Source of the DNA: Allochromatium palmeri
GTDB lineage: Bacteria > Pseudomonadota > Gammaproteobacteria > Chromatiales > Chromatiaceae
Length of the DNA stretch: 64,000 nucleotides
Direction of reading: 5' to 3'
NCBI RefSeq assembly: GCF_009720725.1
Contig: NZ_WNKT01000004.1
Coordinates: 62,001 to 126,000 of the forward strand
This document shows positions 1 through 8,562 of the stretch, piece by piece. The position numbers and the translations under genes are program-made. The notes beneath the pieces are model-generated. The model was not told the origin of the DNA. It made no database searches and saw only the letters and a program-made list of their open reading frames with translations. The first letter of the stretch is position 1. The number at the start of each line of letters is the position of its first letter.

Positions 1-1
1 G

Positions 2-427
2 GTCGACGACTCCATCGTGCGTGGCACCACGTCGCAGCAGATCATCCAGATGGCGCGCGATGCCGGCGCCCATCGCGTCTATTTCGCCTCGGCCGCACCG
101 CCGGTGCGTTTCCCCAACGTCTATGGCATCGACATGCCGGCGGCCAGCGAGCTGATCGCCCACGGTCGTACTGAAGAGGAGGTCGCGTGCGAGCTCGGTA
201 CCGACGGGCTGATCTTTCAGGATCTGGATGATCTGATCGACGCCGTGCAGAAAAAGGGCAAGTCGCACGTCGACCGCTTCGATACCTCGGTCTTCGATGG
301 GCAGTATGTCACGGGCGATGTAACAGCCGCCTATCTCCAGGCGCTCGAAGATCGCCGCAACGACAGCGCCAAAGAACATCGCGCGGCCCACAGCGAGAGC
401 ACCCTTGACCTCCACAACGCCAACTGA
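2..427 (+). CDS. purF: Amidophosphoribosyltransferase, C-terminal part (5' end outside window)
   Basis: The gene enters from the left edge in frame 2, so only about 141 C-terminal residues are visible. The reading begins with the phosphoribosyl-binding loop [10 protein letters not shown], which is diagnostic of PurF, the enzyme that commits PRPP and glutamine to phosphoribosylamine in purine synthesis. The following segment ([20 protein letters not shown]) matches the conserved end of the phosphoribosyltransferase domain. The N-terminal glutaminase domain lies outside the window. The stop overlaps the proposed TTG start of metZ by 23 nt, an arrangement that implies co-transcription and coupled translation. 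Confidence 0.95.
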   Translation, partial: VDDSIVRGTTSQQIIQMARDAGAHRVYFASAAPPVRFPNVYGIDMPAASELIAHGRTEEEVACELGTDGLIFQDLDDLIDAVQKKGKSHVDRFDTSVFDGQYVTGDVTAAYLQALEDRRNDSAKEHRAAHSESTLDLHNAN

Positions 428-1634
428 TCCGCCGCTGGACGACTGGGACGGTACGGGTTCGCCCGGATTCGCGACGCGTGCCATTCGTGTCGGGCATCGT
501 CGCACTGAGGAGGGCGAGCACAGCGAGCCGATCTTCGCCACCTCCAGCTTTGTCTTCGCCAGTGCCGCCGAGGCCGCCGCGCGTTTTGGCGGCGAGCAGG
601 CGGGCAACATCTATTCGCGCTTCACCAATCCCACGGTGCGGGCCTTCGAGGAACGGCTGGCGGCACTGGAGGGCGGCGAGTGCGGCGTGGCCACGGCGTC
701 GGGCATGGCCGCGATCCTGGCGGTCTGTCTGGGACTGCTCAAAAGCGGGGATCGGATTCTCGCCGCGCGCAGTCTGTTTGGCAGTACCACCATGCTGTTC
801 GACAAATATCTGACGCGCTTCGGCATTCAGACCGATTACGTGCCCCTGAGCGATCTGTCGGCCTGGGAATCGGCACTTGAACGCGACCCTGAGCGGCGCA
901 CGCGGCTGTTGTTCTGTGAGACGCCGTCCAACCCGCTCACCGAGATGGTCGATCTGCGCGAACTGGCTAAGATCGCGCATCGACATGGGGCGCTGCTGGT
1001 GGTCGACAACTGTTTCTGCACGCCGGCTCTGCAACGTCCGCTCGCGCTCGGCGCCGACATCGTGGTGCATTCGGCGACCAAGTATCTCGACGGTCAGGGA
1101 CGCTGTGTCGGCGGGGCCGTGGTCGGCGACCGCAAGCAAGTCGGCGAAGAGGTCTATGGCGTGCTGCGCACCGCGGGACCGACCCTGAGTCCCTTCAACG
1201 CCTGGGTCTTTCTCAAGGGCCTGGAGACGCTGGAATTGCGGATGCTCGCTCAGTCGCGCGCGGCGGCTGGTCTGGCCCAATGGCTGCTGGAACAGCCCGC
1301 GGTCGCACGGGTTCACTATCCGGGGCTGGCTGAACATCCGCAGCATGCGCTGGTCGGCCATCAGCAGCGCACCGGCGGCGCCATCCTCGCCTTCGAGGTG
1401 CGCGGCGGTCGTGAGGCGGCCTGGCGCGTGATCGACGCGACACAACTGCTGTCGATCACGGCCAATCTGGGCGATGTGAAGACCACCATCACCCATCCGG
1501 CGACGACGACCCATGGTCGCCTGACGCCCGAACAACGCGCCGAGTCAGGGATCGGCGAGGGCCTGATCCGGGTGGCGGTTGGACTGGAAGATCCGGCCGA
1601 TCTCCAGGCTGATCTAGCGCGGGGACTGGGCTGA
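405..1634 (+). CDS. metZ: O-succinylhomoserine sulfhydrylase
   Basis: This is a 409-residue PLP enzyme of the Cys/Met metabolism family. It shows the family signature around the Schiff-base lysine ([16 protein letters not shown], Lys226), the aspartate that binds the PLP nitrogen (VVDNCF) and the cofactor-phosphate region (TASGMAAIL). The sequence [12 protein letters not shown] is the form seen in MetZ rather than in cystathionine gamma-synthase or MetB, so I infer direct sulfhydrylation of O-succinylhomoserine to homocysteine. The start is TTG at 405, inside the 3' end of purF. The purF-metZ order is common in gammaproteobacteria that use direct sulfhydrylation. Substrate assignment between O-succinyl and O-acetyl homoserine rests on that context and is less certain than the family. 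Confidence 0.92.
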   Translation: MTSTTPTDPPLDDWDGTGSPGFATRAIRVGHRRTEEGEHSEPIFATSSFVFASAAEAAARFGGEQAGNIYSRFTNPTVRAFEERLAALEGGECGVATASGMAAILAVCLGLLKSGDRILAARSLFGSTTMLFDKYLTRFGIQTDYVPLSDLSAWESALERDPERRTRLLFCETPSNPLTEMVDLRELAKIAHRHGALLVVDNCFCTPALQRPLALGADIVVHSATKYLDGQGRCVGGAVVGDRKQVGEEVYGVLRTAGPTLSPFNAWVFLKGLETLELRMLAQSRAAAGLAQWLLEQPAVARVHYPGLAEHPQHALVGHQQRTGGAILAFEVRGGREAAWRVIDATQLLSITANLGDVKTTITHPATTTHGRLTPEQRAESGIGEGLIRVAVGLEDPADLQADLARGLG

Positions 1635-1679
1635 GGATCTCGATCGGATGAGCCGGCCGCAACAGGCGTTGGATGTGAA

Positions 1680-2687
1680 ATGTTGAGTCTGGAGATTCTG
1701 TGTCCATCGCTGCTGGCGCCCATCCCGGAGCGGACCGGACTGAAATTTCAGGCACCGGCCATCGAGCGTCTGCTGGCGCGCGCGGATCGTCTGGCCGGTT
1801 CTGACCGCGATCCCATCGAAGTGCTTCTGCGTACCGCCGGAGTCGACTGGCCGGCTGGAGACGCGGCTCCGAGCGCTCCGGTCGCGCTGCTGGGCGAGGG
1901 CGTCGAGGTCGAATCCGAAGCGATCTGGATGCACGCCGATCCCATCCATCTGCGCCCGGATCGCGATCGTCTACTGGTCTATGCGGGTCCGGGTGTCGCG
2001 CCGGAGCCTGACGAGGCCGAGGCGCTGGTGGCAGCCTTCAATCGGCATTTCGTCGAGGATGGGGTTCGGCTCATCGCGCCATCGCCTCAACGCTGGTATC
2101 TGCGTTTGCCTCAGCCTCCAGGGCTGAGAACCCGGCCATTGCATCAGATCCAGGGCGGTTCGATGGCCGAGCATCTGCCGCGCGGACCCGAGTCGCGCGA
2201 TTGGATGCGCCTGCTCAACGAGACGCAGATGCTCTTTCACGCCGAACCGGTCAACCGGCAGCGCGAGGCGACGGGCCGGCCGCTCATCAGCGGCATCTGG
2301 ATCTGGGGCGCGGGATCGCGGCCGGCACTGTCCGGTCAGGGGCCGGACGCACTGATCGGCGATCATCCGGCGCTGTCAGGGTTGGCGCGTCTGGCCGCAC
2401 GTCCGCATCGTTCGCTGAAGGCTTGGCAAAACGACCCGCTACCGACCGCCGGGCGTCAACTCGTCTTTTGGGATCGTCATTGGCGCGCCTGGCTGGCGCA
2501 CGACCTGGAGGCCTGGACACGCGCCACGTCCGAACTCGATGCCGTGATCGAGCGCTTGTGGAACCCCTTGCGTGCCGGGCGTCTGGACGCGATCCGGCTC
2601 GATCCTTGTGACGGAGCCGCGTTCAGGATCACATCGCGCCAAACACGGCGTTTTTGGCGGAGACGGGCGACGCTCCCTGTCGCCTGA
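1680..2687 (+). CDS. RpfE-type conserved protein (phosphoglycerate-mutase-like in databases)
   Basis: The 335-residue protein resembles the conserved proteobacterial family annotated as 'regulatory protein, RpfE type'. Hallmarks that can be read are an early LLRTAGVDWP segment, the motif WMHADPIHLRPDRDRLLV (residues about 82-100), LLNETQMLFH (about 180), and GIWIWGAGS (about 203-211). There is no signal peptide or membrane segment. The biochemical role of the family is not established, and a phosphoglycerate-mutase label is used in some databases without proof. It starts 45 nt after metZ and ends 10 nt from the convergent garB stop, so it may be the last gene of the purF-metZ unit. No clear ribosome binding site supports the start. 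Confidence 0.7.
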   Translation: MLSLEILCPSLLAPIPERTGLKFQAPAIERLLARADRLAGSDRDPIEVLLRTAGVDWPAGDAAPSAPVALLGEGVEVESEAIWMHADPIHLRPDRDRLLVYAGPGVAPEPDEAEALVAAFNRHFVEDGVRLIAPSPQRWYLRLPQPPGLRTRPLHQIQGGSMAEHLPRGPESRDWMRLLNETQMLFHAEPVNRQREATGRPLISGIWIWGAGSRPALSGQGPDALIGDHPALSGLARLAARPHRSLKAWQNDPLPTAGRQLVFWDRHWRAWLAHDLEAWTRATSELDAVIERLWNPLRAGRLDAIRLDPCDGAAFRITSRQTRRFWRRRATLPVA

Positions 2688-2697
2688 TCCGTAACTC

Positions 2698-4074
2698 CTA
2701 GCCGGACTGACCGGGCCGTCGCACCGGCTCCTTCATGGTCACCAGTTCCTCGGCGCTGCACGGATGGATAGCGACCGTGTTATCGAGATCGGCCTTGGTC
2801 GCTCCCATCTTCACTGCCACACCGAAGCCCTGCATCATTTCATCGACGCCATCGCCGATCAGATGGATGCCGACTACTTTTTCGTCCGCACCGGCACAGA
2901 CCAGCTTCATCGCCGTCTTGGGGCCGTGCGCGTTGAGCGAGTAGCGCATGGGGGTGAAGCTGGTCTCATAGATCGTCAGCGTGTCGCCATAGCGCTCGCG
3001 CGCCTCGGGTTCGGTCAGCCCGACCTTGCCGATCGGTGGATGCGCAAAGACCACCGTGGGCACGTTCTCATAGTCGAGCTTGAGATCCGGCTTGTCGTTG
3101 AACAACCGCTCGGCCAGACGTCGCCCGGCGGCGATGGCCACCGGCGTCAGCAGCTCGCGTCCGGCGATGTCGCCGATGGCATAGATGCCGGGGACATTGG
3201 TGTTCTGATAGGCATCGGTCGGAATAACGCCGCTGCGCTCGACAGTGACCCCGGCCGCCTCCAGGTTCAGCTCGCGCGTGTTGGGCGCGCGCCCGACCGC
3301 CCAGATGACCTGATCGAAGCCGGTCAGACGCTGACCGTCGCGCGCGGCCAGCACCAGCCCCTGTTCATCGCGCTCGATGCCGGCGACCTCGAATTGCAGA
3401 TGCATGTCGATGCCGTGCAGCTTCATGTTTTCGGTCAGGGTCTCGCTGATGAGCGGGTCGAACAGCGCGAGCATCCGGTCTTCCAGCGCCACGATGGTGA
3501 TCTCGGTGCCGAGTGCGCTCAGCACGCCCGCCAGTTCCACGCCGATATAGCCGCCGCCGATGATGGCGACCCGCTTGGGCTGTTCTTCCAGCGCGAAGAA
3601 ACCGTCCGAGGTGATGCCGAGTTCGGCGCCCGGCATGCGCGGCACGATGGGCCGGCCGCCGGTGGCAATGACGATATGATCGGCGGTGTAGTGCTGATCG
3701 CCGACAGCGACGGTGCGCGCATCGACGAAACGCGCGTAACCATCGATCCGGGTCAGGCCCAACCGTTCGGCATAGCCGTTCCAGTAGCCATTGATGTTAG
3801 CGATGTATTGATTGCGCCCCGCGATCAGCTTGCCCCAGTCGAAGCCATCCGAATGAGCCTGGACGCCATAGTCTGGTGCATCGGCGACCGCTGAGGCCAG
3901 ATTGGCGGCATACCACATCACCTTCTTGGGTACGCAGCCGACATTGACACAGGTGCCGCCCAGTTTGGCACCCTCGATCAGGGCCACGCGCTGGCCGAAT
4001 TGCGCGGCCTTTTCGGCGATCGCCAGACCGCCGCTGCCGCCGCCGATGGCGATCACGTCGAAATGCTGACTCAT
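2698..4074 (-). CDS. garB: Glutathione amide reductase (glutathione reductase family, NADH-type)
   Basis: The 458-residue flavoprotein has the FAD-binding GGGSGG motif at residues 11-16, the redox disulfide [12 protein letters not shown] (Cys42, Cys47), and the C-terminal HPCSAEE catalytic His-Glu region. In the pyridine-nucleotide domain the fingerprint is GGGYIG (173-178), and the strand that follows ends ALED (196-199). E. coli Gor has Arg and Lys there to hold the NADPH phosphate, so this enzyme should prefer NADH. Chromatiaceae carry glutathione amide, and their reductase (GAR) is known to be NADH-linked. The start at 4074 has AGGAG 11 nt upstream; a GTG 12 nt earlier abuts that site and is rejected. 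It lies 120 nt downstream of garA, on the same strand. Confidence 0.9.
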   Translation of the reverse strand: MSQHFDVIAIGGGSGGLAIAEKAAQFGQRVALIEGAKLGGTCVNVGCVPKKVMWYAANLASAVADAPDYGVQAHSDGFDWGKLIAGRNQYIANINGYWNGYAERLGLTRIDGYARFVDARTVAVGDQHYTADHIVIATGGRPIVPRMPGAELGITSDGFFALEEQPKRVAIIGGGYIGVELAGVLSALGTEITIVALEDRMLALFDPLISETLTENMKLHGIDMHLQFEVAGIERDEQGLVLAARDGQRLTGFDQVIWAVGRAPNTRELNLEAAGVTVERSGVIPTDAYQNTNVPGIYAIGDIAGRELLTPVAIAAGRRLAERLFNDKPDLKLDYENVPTVVFAHPPIGKVGLTEPEARERYGDTLTIYETSFTPMRYSLNAHGPKTAMKLVCAGADEKVVGIHLIGDGVDEMMQGFGVAVKMGATKADLDNTVAIHPCSAEELVTMKEPVRRPGQSG

Positions 4075-4194
4075 GATTGCTGTCACTCCTGTTTTGCAAA
4101 GCCGGTGCCTGAACGCAAAAGGCTTCGGGCGACCGCTGGATCGCGATCGCCCGAAGCCCGGTTAGGTCAAGGCAAGAGCGGATTCAGTGCGATT

Positions 4195-4929
4195 TCAACG
4201 CGCTTGCAGCCAGGCGATGACCGCGTCCGAACCGCCGATCAGCTTGCCGTTGACGAAGACCTGGGGCACGGTCGCCGCGTTGGAGACGGCGCGCAGACCC
4301 TGCTCGGTGTAGTCCTTGTTGAGCACCAGTTCCTCGAAATCGATGCCGGCGTTGCGCAGTGCTTCCTTGGCCTTGGCGCAGAAGGGGCAACCGCCGCGGC
4401 TGAAGACCGCCACATCGAGCGGCTTGGGCTTGTTGGGCGCCAGATACTCCAGCATGGTGTCGGCGTTGGAGACCTCATAGGGGTCGCCTTCGACCTCCGG
4501 CTCGATGAACATCTTCTCGACCACGCCGTCGCGCACCAGCATCGAGTAGCGCCAGGAGCGCTTGCCGAAACCGAGATCGTCCTTGTCGACCAGCATCCCC
4601 ATGCCGTCGGTGAACTCGCCGTTGCCGTCCGGGACGAAGATCAGGTTATCGGCGTTCTGGGCCTTCTGCCATTCGTTCATGACGAAGGTGTCGTTGACAG
4701 AGACGCACACCACCGAGTCGACGCCCAGTTCTTTGAAGGTCGGCGTCAGCTGGTTGTAGCGCGGCACATGCGAGGAGGAGCAGGTCGGGGTGAAGGCACC
4801 CGGCAGCGAGAAGACCACCACGGTCTTGCCGGCGAAGATCTCATCGCTGGTTACATCGACCCACTCATGGCCCTGGCGGGTGTGGAAGGTGACGCTGGGG
4901 ATACGGCTTCCGGTACGGTCCTGGAACAT
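4195..4929 (-). CDS. garA: Glutathione-amide-dependent peroxidase (peroxiredoxin-glutaredoxin hybrid)
   Basis: This 244-residue protein joins two domains. Residues 1-165 form a Prx5-type peroxiredoxin with the peroxidatic cysteine in LPGAFTPTC (Cys50). Residues about 170-244 form a glutaredoxin with the CPFC active site (Cys181, Cys184) and the conserved TVPQVFVNG cis-proline loop. The chimera reduces peroxides with electrons passed from glutathione, or in Chromatiaceae from glutathione amide, through the Grx domain. Its neighbour garB regenerates the thiol, giving a complete NADH-to-peroxide chain. The start at 4929 has AGGAGA 8 nt upstream. An in-frame N-terminal extension of 34 residues is possible but looks non-coding. 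It is transcribed away from sgp. Confidence 0.93.
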   Translation of the reverse strand: MFQDRTGSRIPSVTFHTRQGHEWVDVTSDEIFAGKTVVVFSLPGAFTPTCSSSHVPRYNQLTPTFKELGVDSVVCVSVNDTFVMNEWQKAQNADNLIFVPDGNGEFTDGMGMLVDKDDLGFGKRSWRYSMLVRDGVVEKMFIEPEVEGDPYEVSNADTMLEYLAPNKPKPLDVAVFSRGGCPFCAKAKEALRNAGIDFEELVLNKDYTEQGLRAVSNAATVPQVFVNGKLIGGSDAVIAWLQAR

Positions 4930-5039
4930 GCTTCGGTTCTCCTGAATGGATGATGAGTCGTCGTTTTGGGTTGATGATCGCGTTGGCCGCGTGGCCGACG
5001 GACATAGATTAACCCGGAAAAAGTGGTTCAATTAAATGG

Positions 5040-5045
5040 ATTATA
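5040..5045 (-). promoter_or_regulatory. Candidate -10 element for garA-garB
   Basis: On the minus strand this hexamer reads TATAAT, a perfect sigma70 -10. It lies 111 nt upstream of the garA start. The hexamer 17 bp further upstream (5063-5068) reads TCGCCG, a poor -35, so an activator would be expected if this promoter is real. The 5'UTR would be about 104 nt. A second, weaker pair (TTGAAC followed 17 nt later by TCTATG) is also present closer to the gene. Confidence 0.35.
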
Positions 5046-5204
5046 GGAATCGTCTCGATCGGCGGCGACTATGAATCGCCAGCGCCTACAGCTCGATCGA
5101 GATCAGCTCCGTTGGATTGGGGGCTGTTACGTCGATCTCAAGTCTCGCTGTGTGTTCGTACAGGGACACGCTTGCATGGCGGTCGCCGTGAATGCGAGCA
5201 TTGA

Positions 5205-5246
5205 TTGATGCGGATCAACGCACGCGCGCGGGCGTTTGCTTAATCT
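5205..5246 (+). promoter_or_regulatory. FNR-box promoter of the sulfur globule gene
   Basis: Positions 5205-5218 read TTGATGCGGATCAA, a perfect match to the FNR/Anr consensus TTGAT-N4-ATCAA. Twenty-two bases later, at 5241-5246, is TAATCT, a weak -10 that keeps the first two and last positions of TATAAT. If transcription starts about 7 nt after that hexamer (near 5253), the FNR box is centred at -41.5, the class II activating position. No -35 hexamer is seen, as expected for FNR-activated promoters. The distance to the sgp start is about 70 nt. I infer anaerobic activation of sgp; the site sits in a 392-bp gap shared with garAB. Confidence 0.65.
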
Positions 5247-5321
5247 TTCGCGCTGCGGCTCGACCGCATGATGAACGCCGTTCTCGCGAACGGAGCTGTT
5301 GATCTCGTGGAGGATACAAAG

Positions 5322-5639
5322 ATGACGATGAAGCGACTCCTGCTGGCCTCGGCCCTGGCCGGTGCCTCTGCACTCGCCACCTTGCCCGTCAATGCCTTCT
5401 GGGGCTGGAACCCATTTGATTGGGGCGGTCCCTGGGGCGGTGGCCCCTGGAGCGGTCCTTGGGGTGGCGGCCCCTGGGGAGGCGCGCCCTGGTACGGTGG
5501 CTATCCATACTATGGCGGCTATCCCTATGGTCTCTATGGTGCTCCCTATGGCTGGGGTGCGCCTGTCTATGGCTACCCAGGTTACGCCTATCCGGGCTAT
5601 GCCTATCCCGCCACCACCCAATCGACGACGAGTCAATAA
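5322..5639 (+). CDS. sgpC: Sulfur globule envelope protein
   Basis: The 105-residue precursor has a Sec signal peptide (MKRLLLASALAGASALA... ending in VNA, cleavage after about residue 25). The mature part of about 80 residues begins FWGWNPFDWG and is built almost entirely of Gly, Trp, Pro and Tyr in short repeats (PWGGGPW, YGGYPY, PGYAYPGYAY). This matches the structural proteins that coat periplasmic sulfur globules in Chromatiaceae. GGAGG at 5309-5313 with 8-nt spacing decides the start at 5322 over an earlier in-frame ATG at 5268. The gene is monocistronic, with its own FNR-type promoter and terminator. The family is clear. The paralogue name (sgpC rather than sgpA or sgpB) is a guess from the neighbouring gar genes and from memory of A. 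vinosum. Confidence 0.85.
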   Translation: MTMKRLLLASALAGASALATLPVNAFWGWNPFDWGGPWGGGPWSGPWGGGPWGGAPWYGGYPYYGGYPYGLYGAPYGWGAPVYGYPGYAYPGYAYPATTQSTTSQ

Positions 5640-5666
5640 GCCGCTCAGTGCTTGATCCTGACGCTT

Positions 5667-5705
5667 CCGCCCGTACCCTTGCGGGTTCGGGCGGGGTTTC
5701 TTTTT
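5667..5705 (+). terminator. Rho-independent terminator of sgp
   Basis: A 12-bp stem (5667-5678 pairing with 5683-5694, one mismatch) with the four-base loop TTGC is followed by GTTTCTTTTT. It begins 28 nt after the sgp stop and isolates this gene from glk downstream. Confidence 0.85.
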
Positions 5706-5791
5706 GCTATGATCCCCGCCGACTGATCGCGACCCCTCATTCCCGCCGATGGTGACAGCGTGCTCGCTGTCCGGTGATTGGAGATCTGGAT

Positions 5792-6772
5792 ATGCGCTTG
5801 TTGGTAGGTGACATCGGTGGCACGAAGACGGCCCTTGGTCTGGCCGAAACGGATGGCGGCTCCGTGCGTCTTGGCGAGACCCGGCGCTATCCGAGCGCGT
5901 CCTTCGGTTCGCTCGATCAGATCGTGCAGCAGTATCTGCTCGAAACGGGCGCCAAATGCCGGTTCGCGGTCCTGGCTGTCGCCGGTCCTGTCCACGACCA
6001 GCGCTGTGAGACAACCAATCTGCCTTGGGTGCTGGACGCCGAGGCCCTGGAGCAGAGTCTCGGCCTGACCTGTGTGGAACTGCTCAACGACCTGGAGGCC
6101 ATCGCCTGGGGTGTGCCCATTCTTGGCTCGGATGATCTGGCCGAGATCCATCCAGGCGATCCGGGCAGTCAGGGCAACGCCTGTGTCGTGGCCGCTGGAA
6201 CCGGGCTGGGGCAGGCCGGGCTGTTCTGGGACGGGCTGCGTCACCATGCCTTTGCCACCGAGGGCGGGCATTCGGACTTCGCCCCGGCCGACGATCTGGA
6301 GTTCGCGCTGCTGACCTATCTCAAGTCGCGCTTCGGGCGCGTGAGCTGGGAGCGTGTCGTCTCGGGTCCGGGGATTACCAATCTGTTCGATTTTCTGTGT
6401 TTTCATCATGGTGTTCAGGCGCCTGACTGGCTGCAACTGGCCATCGACACCGGTGGCGACACGGCCGCGATCATCGCGCAGGCCGCCGCCGACGATCGCT
6501 GTCCGTTGTGTCGCGAGACCCTGAATCTCTTCATGCGTCTCTACGGGCGCGAGGCGGGCAATGCCGCGCTCAAGCACATGGCGCTCGGCGGGGTCTATCT
6601 GGGCGGCGGCATCCCGTTGAAGAATCTGGCCTGTTTGCGTCGTGGCGGCTTCCTGGAGGGCTTCTTCGACAAGGGACGCATGGGTTCGCTGATGCGGCGC
6701 ATGCCGGTGCGTGTGATTCTGCAACCCAATACCCCGCTGCTCGGCGCGGCGCGCTTCATGGCGTTGCAATGA
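5792..6772 (+). CDS. glk: Glucokinase
   Basis: The 326-residue cytoplasmic enzyme phosphorylates glucose with ATP. It shows the N-terminal phosphate loop VGDIGGTKTALG (residues 5-16), the catalytic-aspartate segment LLNDLEAIAWG, the glycine-rich AAGTGLGQAGLF, and the sugar-binding EGGHSDFAP, all typical of the bacterial Glk group without a ROK zinc motif. Length is close to E. coli Glk (321). The start at 5792 has GGAG 8 nt upstream; an in-frame GTG at 5774 precedes that site and is less likely. Its stop overlaps the tamA start as ATGA, so the two are translationally coupled, although their functions are unrelated. Confidence 0.92.
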   Translation: MRLLVGDIGGTKTALGLAETDGGSVRLGETRRYPSASFGSLDQIVQQYLLETGAKCRFAVLAVAGPVHDQRCETTNLPWVLDAEALEQSLGLTCVELLNDLEAIAWGVPILGSDDLAEIHPGDPGSQGNACVVAAGTGLGQAGLFWDGLRHHAFATEGGHSDFAPADDLEFALLTYLKSRFGRVSWERVVSGPGITNLFDFLCFHHGVQAPDWLQLAIDTGGDTAAIIAQAAADDRCPLCRETLNLFMRLYGREAGNAALKHMALGGVYLGGGIPLKNLACLRRGGFLEGFFDKGRMGSLMRRMPVRVILQPNTPLLGAARFMALQ

Positions 6773-8547
6773 CGGATTGGCGGCGTCGACATGGCTGGAG
6801 CCTGGTGCTCGCGCTGGCGCTCAGCTTACTCGGCGCCACGCCCGCCTGGGCGCTCAAGCTCGAAGTCAAGGTCGAGGGACTCAAAGGCGAACGCGAGGCC
6901 AATGTCCTGGCGCTGTTGAGCATCTACAACGAGCGCACCGAGGCCGGGTTGACCGCTGAGCGTGTTGAGGCCCTGCATCGTCAAGCACCGGATCAGATTC
7001 GCGAGGCGCTCGCGCCCTTTGGATGCTACCGTGTGAAGATCGAGGATCAGCTCGAACGTCCGGCGAATGGCGAGGGCGTTTGGCGCGCGCGCTATCAGGT
7101 CGAGCCGGGGGAGGCGGTGCGGATCACCACCATCGATTATCAGGTCACGGGCGAGGGTGTGACCAATCCGGTCTTTCCCAAGACCTTTCCAATGAAGGTC
7201 GGTGACGTGCTCCTGCACACTCAGTACGAAAAAGCCAAGTCCGACATCCGTTACGCTGCCACCTCAGCCGGCTATCTCGACTATCGGCTCGCTCGTCATC
7301 AGGTGCTCATCGACCCGCTGGCCTACGAGGCGCACGTTTTCTTCCATCTGGAAACCGGTCCGCAATACCGTCTCGGTGCCGTGCGTTTCAAACAGGATCT
7401 GCTCGACGAGTCGCTGCTGCAACGCTATGTCCGCTTCAAGCCGGGTGATGTCTACAATCCCGATCTCTTGCTTGGACTCCAGGGCCGTCTGCTCGGCAGC
7501 GAGTATTACAGCGATGTCGAGATCATCCCGCTGAAAGACGAACTCGGCGCCGACAACCAGGTGCCGATCGAGGTCGTGGCCGAGCGCAACAAGGCCAACA
7601 AGTACCGAATCGGTCTGGGCTTCGCCACTGATGTCGGGCCGCGTCTGACCCTGGACTATCGTCGCCGCTATATAACGTCCCGTGGACACAAGCTGCGCAC
7701 CGCGCTGAGTGTGGCGCCCGCGTTCTCGCAGTGGGAACTGGACTATCGCATCCCGATTCAAGACCCGACCCGTGACTACATCATCATCAAGCCGCTTTCG
7801 AACTACTATGACACGGCCGCCTACCAGGGCTGGATCCATAGCCTCCAGGCGGCACACTCGACCCTGAGTGCGCGCGGCTGGCGGCGCAACATCGGCCTCG
7901 ACTATCGCTACGAGGATCTCAGTGTCAATGAAAATACCATGGGTGCAACCAACGAACTGGCCCCCAACGCCTCCTGGTCCAAGACGGTCGCCGATGATCC
8001 AGTCTTCACCAATGACGGCTATCGGCTCAAGTACAGCCTGGTCGGGGCTGTACAGGGCGTGGTCTCGCAGGCGTCCTATCTGAGCGGTCAGGTTCAGTTC
8101 AAGTGGATTCGGCGCTTTGCGACCAACTATCGCTTCATCACCCGCGCCGATCTGGGGGCGACCTGGGCCGATAGCGTCACGGATCTGCCCGCGAGCCGGC
8201 GCTTCTATGCCGGTGGCGACAACTCTATCCGTGGCTGGGGCTTCGATACCCTGGGACCGACCGACCCGCTCACCGACGATACGATCGGCGGGCGCTATCT
8301 GGCCGTCGGCAGCCTGGAGCTGGAGCGCCGGATCAAGGGTCCGTGGAGCGCGGCGATCTTCACCGATTTCGGCAATGCCTTCGATCCTGATTACGCGCAG
8401 GAATTGGCCCAGAGCGCCGGCATGGGGGTGCGCTGGGCGTCGCCGATCGGTCAGGTGCGTTTAGATCTGGCTTTTGAGCTGACCAAGAACTCAGACGATG
8501 GCGTGCCGCCGGCCCGGCTGCATATCGTCATCGGGCCAGACCTCTAG
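6769..8547 (+). CDS. tamA: Outer membrane translocation and assembly protein TamA
   Basis: The 592-residue Omp85-family protein begins with a Sec signal peptide ending in PAWA, followed by three POTRA-like repeats (about residues 30-270) and a C-terminal beta-barrel. The conserved Omp85 signature FYAGGDNSIRGWGFD lies near residue 490. The chain ends in an aromatic-poor IGPDL strand. TamA works with the inner-membrane-anchored TamB to insert or supply outer membrane components. Length is close to E. coli TamA (577). The start ATG overlaps the glk stop (ATGA), and tamB follows after 15 nt, the usual tamAB pairing. Confidence 0.93.
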   Translation: MTDWRRRHGWSLVLALALSLLGATPAWALKLEVKVEGLKGEREANVLALLSIYNERTEAGLTAERVEALHRQAPDQIREALAPFGCYRVKIEDQLERPANGEGVWRARYQVEPGEAVRITTIDYQVTGEGVTNPVFPKTFPMKVGDVLLHTQYEKAKSDIRYAATSAGYLDYRLARHQVLIDPLAYEAHVFFHLETGPQYRLGAVRFKQDLLDESLLQRYVRFKPGDVYNPDLLLGLQGRLLGSEYYSDVEIIPLKDELGADNQVPIEVVAERNKANKYRIGLGFATDVGPRLTLDYRRRYITSRGHKLRTALSVAPAFSQWELDYRIPIQDPTRDYIIIKPLSNYYDTAAYQGWIHSLQAAHSTLSARGWRRNIGLDYRYEDLSVNENTMGATNELAPNASWSKTVADDPVFTNDGYRLKYSLVGAVQGVVSQASYLSGQVQFKWIRRFATNYRFITRADLGATWADSVTDLPASRRFYAGGDNSIRGWGFDTLGPTDPLTDDTIGGRYLAVGSLELERRIKGPWSAAIFTDFGNAFDPDYAQELAQSAGMGVRWASPIGQVRLDLAFELTKNSDDGVPPARLHIVIGPDL

Positions 8548-8562
8548 ACGAGCGCGCAACCG

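Noticed and set aside
309-1535. Long minus-strand open frame across metZ
   Set aside because: The GC-rich opposite strand of a clear PLP enzyme gives an open frame by codon bias; it has no family features or ribosome site.
2764-3894. Plus-strand frame antisense to garB
   Set aside because: It lacks domain signatures, overlaps a strong flavoprotein gene, and is rich in Asp/His/Arg as expected for reverse reading.
5127-6014. Minus-strand frame over sgp and glk
   Set aside because: It crosses the sgp terminator and a clear glucokinase, and its composition matches the reverse of the Gly/Trp repeat DNA.
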